Counted from the stretch's first letter, positions 26,052-37,860 are shown. The stretch: 64,000 bases of DNA from Amycolatopsis sacchari (GCF_900114035.1 NZ_FORP01000003.1:310001-374000); one strand, 5' to 3'. The notes: generated by a model from the sequence alone, not told the origin. Numbers and translations are program-made.

Positions 26052-26820
26052 GCCGCCGGCGCGGCTCGGCGGTGCCGGAAACGGGGGCGATCAGCTTCGT
26101 CAGCTCCTCGCTGAGGTCTTCGTCACCCTCCTCGGGCCAGGACGGCTCCTGCTCCTGTTCCTGCGGCCTTTCCCTGGGCTTTTCCTTGCGCGGCTTGCGC
26201 TTCCGGTGCTGCTGGAAGCTTTCGAAGCCGTAGGCGGCGGTGAGGCCCGCGACGAGCCCGAGCGCGAGCGCGACGGCGGCGTAGCGGACCTTGCCGCCGA
26301 TCTTCGCCTCGGCGGGCGTCGGGTTGATCACCTGGTCCGCGCTGATGTAGGTGGACTGCGGGGCCTGCAGCGCCTGTTGCCGGTCGGCCAGCTGCTTGCG
26401 CGCGAGGTCGAGCACCGCCGCGACCGTCTTCTCCGCGGCCTGCGGGGCCGCGGCGTCGGCCACCACCACGACGAACGGGCCGGACAGCTGCCCGTTGCCC
26501 ACCTCGTAGGTGGTCTTGACGCCGTCCACGTGCTCGAACTGCTTCACCGTCGCCGGGTCCTGCAGCGACTGGATGAGGATCTCGGCGCTGGTGGTGAGGC
26601 TGCCGTCGAACGCCAGCAGCGGGTTGATCTTCTCCGGGGACGGGCCGGCACCCGCCCTGGCCCCCGCGGCCGGGGAGGTCAGCACGATCGTGCCGGTGGA
26701 TTCGTACTGCGTGTCGACGGAGGCGTACACCCCACCGGCCAGGCCCAGCGCGACGAGGAACACCGGGACGGCGACGTACCAGCGCCGTACCAGCACCCTG
26801 ATCGTGGCCCAGAAGTCCAT
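26038..26820 (-). CDS. Wzz/YveK-like chain-length determinant protein
   Basis: A 260-residue membrane protein with the two-helix Wzz layout: the first helix after DFWATIRVLVRRWYVAVPVFL (residues about 17-35) and the second near residues 175-195 (VRYAAVALALGLVAGL), with an external coiled region between, containing PEAKIGGK-like PTPAEAKIGG just before helix two. The cytoplasmic tail is short and highly charged and lacks a Walker kinase domain, so a separate tyrosine kinase would be needed. The ATG at 26820 is chosen for its GGGGAGG site 4 nt upstream. First gene of the minus-strand operon. Confidence 0.85.
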   Translation of the reverse strand: MDFWATIRVLVRRWYVAVPVFLVALGLAGGVYASVDTQYESTGTIVLTSPAAGARAGAGPSPEKINPLLAFDGSLTTSAEILIQSLQDPATVKQFEHVDGVKTTYEVGNGQLSGPFVVVVADAAAPQAAEKTVAAVLDLARKQLADRQQALQAPQSTYISADQVINPTPAEAKIGGKVRYAAVALALGLVAGLTAAYGFESFQQHRKRKPRKEKPRERPQEQEQEPSWPEEGDEDLSEELTKLIAPVSGTAEPRRRRDRH

Positions 26821-26933
26821 TCGCCCTCCCCGCAACTGTTCTCAGCAGGGCAGTCGGGAACGGCCCCGGATTGTTACGGCGCCGGAGCATCGGTGCTGTT
26901 AACGGACGCGCGCGCGTTCCCGACTACGCAGCT

Positions 26934-28181
26934 GTGTACTTGACCTCCCGCTCCACGCCACCCGGCATCGGAGAGCGCACGGAGCGTGGCGGCCGCCTGC
27001 CCGCGACGGTGTTCGCGCTGGGCGCGGTGAGCCTGCTGACCGACGTGTCCGCGGAGATGGTCACCGCCTTCCTGCCCGTTTACCTGCTCTACACGCTGCA
27101 GCTCGGCTACGTCCAATTCGGACTGCTCGACGGCCTGTACAACGGCGCCACCGCGGTGTTGCGGCTCGTCGGCGGTTACGTCGCCGACCGGCTCCGGCGG
27201 CCGAAACTCGTGGCGCTGGCCGGGTACGGCACCTCGGCGCTGACGAAACTGCTCTTCCCGCTGGCGGGCGGTTCGGGGCTCGGTATCGGCGGTGTCCTCG
27301 CGGCGGACCGGGCGGGCAAGGGGCTGCGCACCGCGCCGCGGGACGCGTTGATCTCGCTCGCGACCCCGGCCGACCGGCTGGGCCGCGCGTTCGGGGTGCA
27401 CCGCGCGATGGACACGTTCGGCGCGTTGCTGGGCCCGTTGATCACGTTCTGGATCCTGAGCCAGCTCGGTACCGGTTCCTCCCCGGTGTTCGTGGTGAGT
27501 TTCTGTTTCGCCGCACTGGGGCTCATCGTGTTGGCCGCTTTCGTACGGGACGGCGCCGGTACCGGAAAACCGTTGCCCGCGCAGGATCCCGTCTCGCTCC
27601 GCGCGTGCCTCGGCCTGGTGCGGGACCGGCGGTTGCGGCGCGCGACGCTCGCAGCGGGGCTGCTGGGCCTGGCCACGATCAGCGACGCCTTCGTGTTCGT
27701 GGTCCTGCAGAAGACCACCGCGGTTCCACTGTCGGTGCTGCCGTTGCTGCCGCTGGGCACGGCGCTGGTGTTCCTCCTCGGCGCGATCCCGCTCGGCAGG
27801 CTGGCCGACCGGATCGGCCGCTGGCCGGTGTTCTTCGCCGGGCACGTGCTCCTGCTCGGGCTGTACGCGCTGTTGCTGACCTCCGGCGGCGGTTATCCGA
27901 TCGTGGTCGCCGGGCTCGCGTTGCACGGGCTGTTCTACGCGGCCACGGACGGCGTGCTGATGGCCTACGCCGGGCCGCTCGTGCCCGCGCCGTTGCGGGC
28001 GAGCGGGCTCGCGGTGGTGCAGACCGGGCAGGCGGTCGCGCGGCTGATCTCGTCGTCGTTGTTCGGTGTTCTGCTGGCGAACCTGGCCACCGGGACCTCG
28101 GTGCTCATCACGCTCTCGGTGTTCGTGCCCGCGCTGGTCGGCGCGGGCCTGCTGGTGCGGGGGAAGAGGCGGGAAGCGTGA
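26934..28181 (+). CDS. MFS transporter
   Basis: A 415-residue 12-helix major facilitator protein. The first cytoplasmic loop has GGYVADRLRRPKLVAL, a degenerate MFS motif A (G-x3-D-R-x-R-R), and the equivalent second-half loop is GRLADRIGRWPVFF. ADRAGKGLRTAPRDALI after helix four is typical of a subgroup seen near cell-envelope genes. It may export a polysaccharide-related compound (inference from context only). The start is uncertain: GTG at 26934 is used, TTG at 26871 is possible, and neither has a good ribosome site. It overlaps the next gene by GTGA. Confidence 0.82.
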   Translation: MYLTSRSTPPGIGERTERGGRLPATVFALGAVSLLTDVSAEMVTAFLPVYLLYTLQLGYVQFGLLDGLYNGATAVLRLVGGYVADRLRRPKLVALAGYGTSALTKLLFPLAGGSGLGIGGVLAADRAGKGLRTAPRDALISLATPADRLGRAFGVHRAMDTFGALLGPLITFWILSQLGTGSSPVFVVSFCFAALGLIVLAAFVRDGAGTGKPLPAQDPVSLRACLGLVRDRRLRRATLAAGLLGLATISDAFVFVVLQKTTAVPLSVLPLLPLGTALVFLLGAIPLGRLADRIGRWPVFFAGHVLLLGLYALLLTSGGGYPIVVAGLALHGLFYAATDGVLMAYAGPLVPAPLRASGLAVVQTGQAVARLISSSLFGVLLANLATGTSVLITLSVFVPALVGAGLLVRGKRREA

Positions 28182-29167
28182 AGGAATGGCTGGCGCGGCA
28201 CCGGATCGCGGCCGGGATCGCCGCCATCGTCGTGGTGGTACTGGCAGGCGCCGGATACGTCGTGTACGCGGCGGTCGACGGGCGGAGCGGCACAGCGGCG
28301 GGCACGGCGGCACCGACCGCGGGGAACCTCCTGTTCATCGAACAGGACGACGGGCGCAACCGGGTGGAGCAGGTGCGGGCGAGCGACCCCGGCGGCCCCC
28401 GCACGGCGACTTCCCTGGAGTGCCAGCGGGTCTACTCGGCCGCGGGCACCACGGTGTGCCTGCGGCTGGCCGGGGTCGGCCCCAGCTACGAGGCGGCCGT
28501 GCTGGACGCGGGCGGCAAGGTCGTCCGCACGGTGGGGCTGGCCGGGATCCCCAACCGCGCCAGGGTTTCCGCGTCCGGGCACATCGTCGCCTGGACGACG
28601 TTCGTCACCGGTGACTCCTACAGCGTGCCCGGCGGGTTCTCGACCCGCACGGGCGTGCTGGACCTGCGGTCCGGCGAACTGGTCGAGACGCTGGAGGACT
28701 TCACCGCGACGGTCAACGGGAACGTCTTCACCCCGGCGGACCGCAATTTCTGGGGCGTGACGGTCGCGGCCGACGACCGCACCTTCTACGCGACGATGGC
28801 CGCCCAGAACCGCACCTGGTTGGTGAAAGGCGACCTGGTCACCAAAACCCTGCACGACATCCACCAGGACGCGGAATGCCCGTCGCTTTCCCCGGACGGC
28901 AGCCGGATCGCGTACAAGAAGCGCGTGAGCAGGCTCGGCCCGTGGCAGGTCGCCGTGCTGGACCTGCGCACGAACACCGAGCGGATCCTGCCGGGCACCA
29001 CCGGGATCGACGACCAGTCGGTGTGGCTGGACGACAACACGCTCGCCTACGCGCGAACCCCGCAGAACGGTGAGAAAACTTCCATCCTGTCCGTGCCCGC
29101 CGACGGTTCGGCACCGCCGGTCGTGTTGATTCCCAACGCTTCCTCTCCCGTTCCGTTGCGGCTGTAA
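28178..29167 (+). CDS. membrane-anchored TolB/WD40-like propeller protein
   Basis: A 329-residue protein with one N-terminal helix (AAGIAAIVVVVLAGAGYVVYA) and an extracytoplasmic domain. Motifs such as CPSLSPDGSRIAYKKR and TFYATMAAQNRTWLVKGD resemble TolB/WD40-like propeller blades. Cys residues in LECQRVY and TVCLRL may pair. It is coupled to the MFS gene by GTGA. Function unknown; it may partner the transporter or bind the polysaccharide. Confidence 0.75.
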   Translation: MKEWLARHRIAAGIAAIVVVVLAGAGYVVYAAVDGRSGTAAGTAAPTAGNLLFIEQDDGRNRVEQVRASDPGGPRTATSLECQRVYSAAGTTVCLRLAGVGPSYEAAVLDAGGKVVRTVGLAGIPNRARVSASGHIVAWTTFVTGDSYSVPGGFSTRTGVLDLRSGELVETLEDFTATVNGNVFTPADRNFWGVTVAADDRTFYATMAAQNRTWLVKGDLVTKTLHDIHQDAECPSLSPDGSRIAYKKRVSRLGPWQVAVLDLRTNTERILPGTTGIDDQSVWLDDNTLAYARTPQNGEKTSILSVPADGSAPPVVLIPNASSPVPLRL

Positions 29168-29230
29168 CGTTCTCGCCGCACCGGCGACTCTTCGGGCGCA
29201 TTCGCAACGAGAAACCGAGAGGTGCCCGTG

Positions 29231-30040
29231 ATGGACGCCGAAACCTCCACGGTCCCCGTGGGGGCGGTGAGGATTTCCCCGCTCAGCGAAACCGAAATCG
29301 TCGACGAGGTGATCGGCGGCTGGCAGCGCCGCGCCGGTGGCTGGATCGTCACGGCCAACGTCGACATCGTGCGTGCCACGACGAGGGACCCGCGGCTCGC
29401 CGGACTGGTGGCGCAGGCGGATTTCGTCGTCGCGGACGGGATGCCGGTGGTGTGGACGGCGAAACTGTCGTCGGGCCGCGCATTCGACCGCGTCACCGGC
29501 GCGTCCCTGGTCTTCTCCCTCACCGAGGCCGCCGCGCGGTCGGGCCGCTCGGTTTACCTCCTCGGCGGTGAACCCGGCGTCCCCGAAGCAGCGGCGGAGG
29601 TGCTGTCGTCGCGCTACCCCGGGCTGCGGATCGCGGGCACCGACTCGCCTCCGTTCGGCTTCGAACGTTCGGCCGCCGCCCGCGCCGAAGTCACCGCGAA
29701 GCTCGTCGAAGCGAAGCCGGACCTGGTCCTCGTCGGGCTCGGTTTTCCCAAGCAGGAGGAGCTGATCGCCGGCGTGCGCGCGGACCTGCCCTCGGCGTGG
29801 TACCTCGGCTGCGGCGCCGGCATCCCGATGGCGGCCGGGCAGTTCCGCCGCGCGCCGGAACTGGTGCAGCGGATGGGTGCGGAATGGCTGCACCGCCTGG
29901 CGCTCGAACCCCGCCGGCTGGCCCGGCGCTACCTGCAGGACGACACCCCGTTCGCGGTGCGGCTGCTGACCGGCGCCCTGCTGCGCCGCGCCGCCGCGAA
30001 GGTGGAACCGCGCCCGACCGCACTCCCCGTGGAGCCGTGA
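29231..30040 (+). CDS. GT26 glycosyltransferase (WecG/TagA/CpsF family)
   Basis: A 269-residue GT26 enzyme that transfers an amino sugar, commonly ManNAc or its uronic acid, to a polyprenyl-linked GlcNAc. Characteristic blocks are GWIVTANVDIVRA, ADFVVADGMPVVW with the conserved Asp, SVYLLGGEPGV and LVLVGLGFPKQEELI. A C-terminal extension rich in Arg (RRLARRYLQDD) is likely the membrane-docking tail. The ATG at 29231 has GAGAGG about 8 nt upstream. It is followed directly by the dual glycosyltransferase gene (GTGA overlap). Confidence 0.92.
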   Translation: MDAETSTVPVGAVRISPLSETEIVDEVIGGWQRRAGGWIVTANVDIVRATTRDPRLAGLVAQADFVVADGMPVVWTAKLSSGRAFDRVTGASLVFSLTEAAARSGRSVYLLGGEPGVPEAAAEVLSSRYPGLRIAGTDSPPFGFERSAAARAEVTAKLVEAKPDLVLVGLGFPKQEELIAGVRADLPSAWYLGCGAGIPMAAGQFRRAPELVQRMGAEWLHRLALEPRRLARRYLQDDTPFAVRLLTGALLRRAAAKVEPRPTALPVEP

Positions 30041-32091
30041 CACCCATGCCGCTCGCCGTCGTCATCGTGACCTACCACAGCGCCGGGATCGTCGCCGACT
30101 GCCTCGACTCCGTCACCGAGGCGCTGGAGGGAATCCCCTCGGCGCGGATCATCGTCGTGGACAACGCTTCCACGGACGACACGCTCGACGTGGTGCGCAA
30201 GACCGCTCCGCACGCGGAAATCATCGCCCGCAAGACGAACGACGGTTTCGCGGCGGGCGTGAACGCCGGATTCGCCGTCGCCGGGGACAGCGACGTCCTC
30301 GTGCTCAACCCCGACGTCCGCCTCGAACCTGGCGCGGTGAAGGCCCTGCGCGAGGCGTTGGCGGTACCGGGCACCGGCGTCGCCGTCCCGCTGCTGCTCG
30401 GCCCCGACGGCGAACCACATCCGTCCCTGCGCCGCCGTCCGACGACTCTGCGTGCCCTCGGCGAAGCCGTGCTCGGCGGTACCCGCGCGGGCCGCATCCC
30501 GGCCCTGGGGGAACTCGTCATCGGCGCCAAGGCCTACTCACGCCGGTCCACTGTGGACTGGGCGACAGGCGCGTGCTGGCTCGTCTCCGCCGAGTGCCGC
30601 AAGGCCCTCGGGCCGATGGAGGAGCGGTTCTTCCTGTACTCGGAGGAGACGGAATACCTTCTCCGCGCAGGCGATTCCGGTTACCTGGTCCGCTTCGAAC
30701 CCGACGCCGTGGCCATCCACCTCGGCGGCGAACAGTCCACCTCGCCGGAACTGTGGGCGCTGTCCGCGGCCAACCGCGTCCGCCTGCGCCGCGAGCGGGA
30801 CGGGCACCTCGCCGCTCTCGGCATGCGCCTCGCCGTACTGGCCAACGAAGTCCCGCGAGCGTTGCTGCGTGGTCGCGACGGCGGCGCGAAGCACCGGCGG
30901 GCGGTGCGTGAGCTGCTGTGGCTTCGCCGGTGGCCGGTCGCCGACCGCACCCCCGGCTACGTCTGCTTCTCCGCGCAGGACTGGTGGTACCACAACCAGG
31001 CGCACTCCGACTTCCAGCTGATGCGCTCGGTCGCGGGGCAGCGGCGCGTGCTGATCGTCAACAGCATCGGCATGCGGATGCCCACTCCCGGCCGCAGCAC
31101 CCAGGTGACCCGCCGGATCCTGCGCAAGCTGCGGAGCGTGGCGAAGTTCGTGCGCCGCCCGGAGCCCGGTTTCCACGTCATGTCCCCGCTCCCGCTGCCG
31201 TTCTACGGTTCACCGCTGCTGCGGCGGGTCAACGCCGCGCTCGTGCGCGGTCAGGTGCGGCTGGTGTGTGCCGCGCTGCGGCTGCCGGAACCGGTGATCG
31301 TCGCGACCATCCCGACCGCCTGGGACGTCGTCGCACCCATGCGCCGCCGGGCCCTCGTGTTCAACCGCTCCGACCGGCACTCCGAGTTCCCCGAGGCCGA
31401 CCGCGGCACGATCGAGGAGCTCGAAGGCGCGCTGCTCGACCACGCCGACCACGTCCTCTACGTCAGCCACGCGCTGCTGGAGGACGAGCACGCGCGCACC
31501 GGCGAGCGGGCGTACTTCCTCGACCACGGCGTCGACGTCGAGCACTTCCGGCCGCGCGCGGAACTGCCCGCCGACCTCGCCGCCATCCCCGGTCCGCGCA
31601 TCGGGTTCTTCGGCGCGCTGGACGACTTCCTCGTCGACTTCGACCTGCTCGAACACGTCGCGACCGAACTGCCGGACTGCTCGCTGGTGCTCATCGGCGA
31701 CGCCACCCACGACATGTCCCGCTTCGAACGCCACCCGAACGTGCACTGGCTGGGCTTCCGCCCCTATGCGACGATCCCGTCCTACGGTTCGGGATTCGAC
31801 GTGGCGCTCATGCCCTGGCTCGACAACGAATGGATCCGTCATTCCAACCCCATCAAGCTTAAGGAATACCTCGCTCTGGGACTGCCCGTGGTGAGCACCG
31901 ACTTCGAGGAGCTGGCGGCCTACCGCGACCGCGTACGCGTCGCCCGCGGGCCGGCCGAGTTCGTCGCCGCGATCAGGGAAAGCCTGGCGCACGGCGCGCC
32001 CCAGCCCGCCCAGCGGCTGCGGGAGTCCGTGCTGACCTACTCGTGGCGGTCCCGCGCGGCGGAGCTGGTGCGCCTGGTGGAATCCGGATGA
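30037..32091 (+). CDS. GT2-GT4 fusion glycosyltransferase
   Basis: A 684-residue protein carrying two transferase modules. Residues about 4-270 are a GT2 (GT-A) rhamnosyl-type transferase: VVIVTYHSAGIVADCLDSV, VVDNASTDDT, GFAAGVNAGF and the acceptor-side SEETEYLLRAG. Residues about 330-684 are a GT4-like GT-B domain: CFSAQDWWYHNQ, FFGALDDFLVDFDLL, and HSNPIKLKEYLALGLPVVSTDF near the C-terminus with the family Glu. It could add two sugars in succession. GTG at 30037 overlaps the GT26 stop; ATG at 30046 is an alternative. It couples to the next gene by ATGA. Confidence 0.9.
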   Translation: MTPMPLAVVIVTYHSAGIVADCLDSVTEALEGIPSARIIVVDNASTDDTLDVVRKTAPHAEIIARKTNDGFAAGVNAGFAVAGDSDVLVLNPDVRLEPGAVKALREALAVPGTGVAVPLLLGPDGEPHPSLRRRPTTLRALGEAVLGGTRAGRIPALGELVIGAKAYSRRSTVDWATGACWLVSAECRKALGPMEERFFLYSEETEYLLRAGDSGYLVRFEPDAVAIHLGGEQSTSPELWALSAANRVRLRRERDGHLAALGMRLAVLANEVPRALLRGRDGGAKHRRAVRELLWLRRWPVADRTPGYVCFSAQDWWYHNQAHSDFQLMRSVAGQRRVLIVNSIGMRMPTPGRSTQVTRRILRKLRSVAKFVRRPEPGFHVMSPLPLPFYGSPLLRRVNAALVRGQVRLVCAALRLPEPVIVATIPTAWDVVAPMRRRALVFNRSDRHSEFPEADRGTIEELEGALLDHADHVLYVSHALLEDEHARTGERAYFLDHGVDVEHFRPRAELPADLAAIPGPRIGFFGALDDFLVDFDLLEHVATELPDCSLVLIGDATHDMSRFERHPNVHWLGFRPYATIPSYGSGFDVALMPWLDNEWIRHSNPIKLKEYLALGLPVVSTDFEELAAYRDRVRVARGPAEFVAAIRESLAHGAPQPAQRLRESVLTYSWRSRAAELVRLVESG

Positions 32092-33371
32092 GGCGGCGGG
32101 GCGTGTGGTCCGCCCTCACGCTGGCGATCGCGGTGGCCGTGGTCGGCGGGCTGCTCGCCTACCGCGAAGTGCCCGGCCCGCCCCCGCAACCGGCCGCCGT
32201 CAGCGTGCGCGACCTGCCCCGCGTGCCGTGGGAGGGCGGTCCGGAGTACTACCGCCAGTTCCCCAAGATGGCGGCCTGGACGGATCCCCGGTTCTTCCCC
32301 ATCGGCGTCTGGTACGAGGCCGTCACCTCCCAGCGGGACGTCGACCTCGACAAGGCCGCGGGCATCAACACCTACTTCGAGCTGACGCAGTCCAGCGACC
32401 TCTCACTCGTGCGCGCCAACGGCATGTACGCGATCCCCAGCACCCAGCTGCCCGGGTACGGGGACGAGACGGTCGGCTGGCTGCTCACCGACGAAGTCGA
32501 TCTGTGGGGCCACGAGGGTGACGCGCCGTGGACCGGGAAGTACCCGGGCGAAGGCGAGATCTGCGTCCCGGAATCCGCGTTGTGCGGGTACACCGTCCTC
32601 CAGACGCTGCGCGACCGGCTGCCGCAGCACGACGGCCGCGCCCGCTACGCCAACTTCGGCTACGGCATGGAGTTCTTCATCAAGGACCAGCTGGCCGCGC
32701 GCTTCCTCGACTACACCGACACCGCGTCGATGGACACCTACTGGTACACCGACGACGGCATCTGCGAGCTGACCAAGACGCCCGCGAACGTGTGCCACCT
32801 GTCGGCGTCCTACGGCTTCACGATCGACCGGATGCGGCAGCTCGACGGGATGGACGGCAAGCGGCAGCCGGTCTACGCCTTCGTCGAGGACGGTGCGCCG
32901 TTCGAGAAGTACCGGACCACGATCACCCCGGAGCAGCTCTCCGGCGCCGTCGTGAACTCGCTCATCCACGGGGCCCGCGGCGTCATCTACTTCAACCACA
33001 ACTTCGGTGGCGACTGCCGCACCCAGCACGTCCTGCGGGACGGGTGTGGCGCCGCGATCCGCCCGGCGGTCACCGAGGTCAACCGCCGGATCACCGAGCT
33101 CGCGCCGGTGCTGAACACGCAGTCCCTGGAGTACTCCTTCGCCCCGGACATGGACACGATGCTCAAGGAGTACCAGGGCTCCTACTACGTGTTCGCCATG
33201 ATCGGCCGTGGCGCCGCGCCCGGCAAGAAGACGCTGACGCTGCCCACCGGCCTGTCCGCGGCGAAGGCGGAGGTGCTGTACGAGAACCGGCAGGTCCCGG
33301 TCGAGGGCGGCAAGCTGACCGACGACTTCGGCACCGAGGCGACGTACCACATCTACCGGCTCACGCCGTAG
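32088..33371 (+). CDS. secreted/anchored protein, glycosidase-like TIM barrel
   Basis: A 427-residue exported protein with an N-terminal helix (VWSALTLAIAVAVVGGLLAY). The body contains FFPIGVWYEAVTSQRDVDLD, GWLLTDEVDLWGHEGDAPW, DTASMDTYWYTDD and GARGVIYFNHNFGG, a pattern of strands ending in acidic residues seen in glycoside-hydrolase-like TIM barrels. No family can be named and the catalytic acids are not confirmed. Coupled to the dual glycosyltransferase by ATGA, it may trim or hydrolyse the polymer made by this locus (inference). Confidence 0.7.
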   Translation: MRRRGVWSALTLAIAVAVVGGLLAYREVPGPPPQPAAVSVRDLPRVPWEGGPEYYRQFPKMAAWTDPRFFPIGVWYEAVTSQRDVDLDKAAGINTYFELTQSSDLSLVRANGMYAIPSTQLPGYGDETVGWLLTDEVDLWGHEGDAPWTGKYPGEGEICVPESALCGYTVLQTLRDRLPQHDGRARYANFGYGMEFFIKDQLAARFLDYTDTASMDTYWYTDDGICELTKTPANVCHLSASYGFTIDRMRQLDGMDGKRQPVYAFVEDGAPFEKYRTTITPEQLSGAVVNSLIHGARGVIYFNHNFGGDCRTQHVLRDGCGAAIRPAVTEVNRRITELAPVLNTQSLEYSFAPDMDTMLKEYQGSYYVFAMIGRGAAPGKKTLTLPTGLSAAKAEVLYENRQVPVEGGKLTDDFGTEATYHIYRLTP

Positions 33372-33374
33372 CGC

Positions 33375-34205
33375 CTACTTGCGGATCTCCAGCGTGCAGC
33401 ACTTCGGCCCGCCACCGGCCTTGCGGAGTTCCGAGATGTCTGCGAACACCGGCTCGTAGCCCTGCCCGGCGAGGCGGTCCGCGAGTCCCGTCGCTTCCAC
33501 CGGCAGCACGACGTTGCGCCCGTCCGACACGCCGTTGAGCCCGAAGCACTCCGCGTCCGCGGCGTCGGCGAGCACCGCGTCCGGGAACAGCCGGGCCAGC
33601 ACGCGCCGCGAGCCGGCGGAAAACGCTTCCGGGTAGTACGCGATGTGCGCCGGGCGGGACTCCGTCGCCTCGCTCAGCACGAACAACGCCGTGTCGAGGT
33701 GGTAGTACCGGGGATCGACCAGCCGCAAGGACAGCACCGGCACGCCGAGGATCTCCTGCGCCTCGGCGTGCGCCTCCGGGTCGGTGCGGAACCCGGTGCC
33801 CGCCAGGATCATCCGGCCCGTCCAGGCGAAGTCGCCCTCGGCCTCGTTGATCCGGGACGGCATCACGACGTCGCGGTAGCCGTGCTCCAGGAACCAGCGC
33901 CGGTAGTGGTCCGCCTCGGGCACGCGTTCCTTCGCGCGGAACCGCGCGCCGAGCACCCGCCCGTCGATCACCGTGCCCGAGTTCGCCGCGAACACCATGT
34001 CCGGCAGCCCCGGCTGCGGCTCGATCTCCTCCACCGTGTGCCCGAGCCTGCGGTAGGTGTCCCGCAGCTCGGTCCACTGCGCCATCGCGCGGCCGACGTC
34101 GACCGGCTGTGACGGGTCCATCCAGGGGTTGATGGCGTAGTCCACGGCGAAGTACCGCGGCGGGCACATGAGGTAGCGGCGGGTCAGCGGCACCCGGAGG
34201 TTCAT
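33375..34205 (-). CDS. ddaH: dimethylargininase / arginine deiminase-type amidinohydrolase
   Basis: A 276-residue protein of the amidinotransferase superfamily, most like N(G),N(G)-dimethylarginine dimethylaminohydrolase, which gives citrulline plus dimethylamine. Motifs: MCPPRYFAVDYAINPWM, PDMVFAANSGTVIDG, EGDFAWTG, the catalytic His in RYYHLDTALFVL, and the Cys nucleophile near the end in KCCTLEIRK (Cys269 or Cys270). The ATG at 34205 begins the conserved NLRVPLTRRYLM segment. It is divergent from an Lrp-type regulator 74 bp away, a common pairing with amino-acid catabolism. Ordinary arginine deiminase activity is not excluded. Confidence 0.88.
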   Translation of the reverse strand: MNLRVPLTRRYLMCPPRYFAVDYAINPWMDPSQPVDVGRAMAQWTELRDTYRRLGHTVEEIEPQPGLPDMVFAANSGTVIDGRVLGARFRAKERVPEADHYRRWFLEHGYRDVVMPSRINEAEGDFAWTGRMILAGTGFRTDPEAHAEAQEILGVPVLSLRLVDPRYYHLDTALFVLSEATESRPAHIAYYPEAFSAGSRRVLARLFPDAVLADAADAECFGLNGVSDGRNVVLPVEATGLADRLAGQGYEPVFADISELRKAGGGPKCCTLEIRK

Positions 34206-34279
34206 GCTTCTCAAGGTATGACTCGGTTCAGTGGCGATCAATCACCGCTCCTTGCGCACATACCTGCTAAACATTGCGT

Positions 34280-34726
34280 GTGAACCCGCTGGATCAGCGA
34301 ATCGTTTCGTGCCTGGTGACCAACGCGCGGTCGAGCTACGCCGAGATCGGGAAGGTGGTCGGCCTGTCCGCGCCCGCGGTCAAACGCCGGGTGGACCGCC
34401 TGCTCGAAACCGGGGTGCTGCGCGGCTTCACCGCGGTCGTCGACCCGGAGGCGCTCGGCTGGGGCACCGAGGCCTTCGTCGAGGTGCACTGCCGCGGCAA
34501 CGTGCCACCCGCCCGCATCCGCGCCCGCCTGGAGCCGCTGCCCGAGGTCGTCGCGGCGTACACGGTCACCGGCGCGGCCGACGCGATCGTGCACCTGCGC
34601 GCGGCGAACATCCACCAGCTGGAGACGGCGCTAGAACGCCTGCGGGGCCTGGAGATCATCGACCGCACGGTGTCGACCGTCGTGCTGTCGCGGCTCCTCG
34701 AACGGCCGCCCACACCCGGCGCCTGA
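34280..34726 (+). CDS. Lrp/AsnC-family transcriptional regulator
   Basis: A 148-residue regulator. The N-terminal winged helix-turn-helix spans about residues 17-41 (SYAEIGKVVGLSAPAVKRRV), followed by the RAM ligand-binding domain with GAADAIVHLRA. These proteins sense amino acids and usually regulate a divergent neighbour, here ddaH. GTG at 34280 is preferred to the TTG two codons upstream. The 74-bp intergenic region must hold both promoters; no operator was resolved. Confidence 0.92.
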   Translation: MNPLDQRIVSCLVTNARSSYAEIGKVVGLSAPAVKRRVDRLLETGVLRGFTAVVDPEALGWGTEAFVEVHCRGNVPPARIRARLEPLPEVVAAYTVTGAADAIVHLRAANIHQLETALERLRGLEIIDRTVSTVVLSRLLERPPTPGA

Positions 34727-34888
34727 CCTGCGGGTCTCAGCATGTGAACGCCGGGGGCGAGGTGCCCCAGGTCACACCCCGAGACTCGTGCGAATATCCC
34801 CAGTAAGGTGGAGGTATCGGCGGAGGTGCGCCCGGCGCGAGATGTCACCGAGGACAGGCCAAGTCGGGAGAGAGGGATTCCCTGACCT

Positions 34889-36789
<1,901 letters not shown>

Positions 36790-36793
<4 letters not shown>

Positions 36794-37857
36794 CCGCGAC
36801 CGAGCTGGGCCTGCCGACCGTCGGCGGCTTGGACCTCGTCCCGCACACCGACGAGCCGCAGAAGGCCAAGGACTACAAGTCCGACCAGGAGGTGCGGTGG
36901 TGCCCCGGGTGCGGTGACTACGTCGTCCTCAACACGGTGCAGTCGTTCCTGCCCACGCTGGGGCTCAAGCGCGAGAACATCGTGTTCGTCTCGGGCATCG
37001 GCTGCTCGTCGCGGTTCCCGTACTACCTGAACACGTACGGGATGCACTCGATCCACGGCCGCGCGCCGGCGATCGCGACGGGCCTGGCGACCACGCGCCC
37101 CGACCTGTCGGTGTGGGTCGTGACCGGTGACGGCGACGCGTTGTCGATCGGCGGCAACCACCTCATCCACGCCTTGCGACGCAACGTCAACATCAAGATC
37201 CTGCTGTTCAACAACCGGATCTACGGGCTGACGAAGGGCCAGTACTCGCCGACGTCGGGGCAGGGCATGGTCACCAAGTCGACGCCGATGGGTTCGGTGG
37301 ACACCCCGTTCAACCCGGTGTCGCTCGCCCTCGGTGCGGAGGCCACGTTCGTCGGCCGCGCGCTGGACTCGGACCGCGCCGGGCTCACGGAGGTGCTCAC
37401 CGCGGCCGCCCGGCACCGCGGTTCGGCGGTGGTGGAGATCTACCAGAACTGCCCGATCTTCAACGACGGCGCGTTCGACGTGCTGAAGGACAAGGACGAG
37501 GCGGCCCAGCGGCTGATCCCGCTGCGCGCGGGCGAGCCGATCCGCTTCGGGCCGGAGGCCGAGTACGGCGTCACGGCGACCGGCTGGGGCGGTTTCGAGA
37601 TCGGCAAGGTGTCGGAGATCGGCGAGGACAACCTCGTCGTCCACGACCCGTCGATCTCCGACACGGCGTACGCGTTCGCGCTGTCCCGCCTCGGCGACCA
37701 GAACCTGAACCACACGCCGGTCGGCATCTTCCGCGACGTGGACCGCCCGACGTACGACGACCAGGCGCGGGCCCAGGTGGAGCAGGCCCGTGAGGCGAAG
37801 GCCCCGAACCTGCAGTCCCTGCTCACCGGCAAGGACACCTGGACCGTCGTCGCCTGA
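36790..37857 (+). CDS. korB: 2-oxoglutarate:ferredoxin oxidoreductase, beta subunit
   Basis: A 355-residue TPP- and [4Fe-4S]-binding subunit. Cluster ligands are Cys38 and Cys41 (WCPGCGDY), Cys72 (GIGCSSRFPYY) and a further Cys in IYQNCPIFND. The TPP/Mg motif is VTGDGDALSIGGNHLIHALR to LLFNN. It forms a heterodimer or heterotetramer with KorA. The end is convergent with the SLF-repeat protein gene; both stop codons fall within the palindrome CCTGA-TCG-TCAGG (37853-37865). Confidence 0.95.
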
Positions 37858-37860
37858 TCG

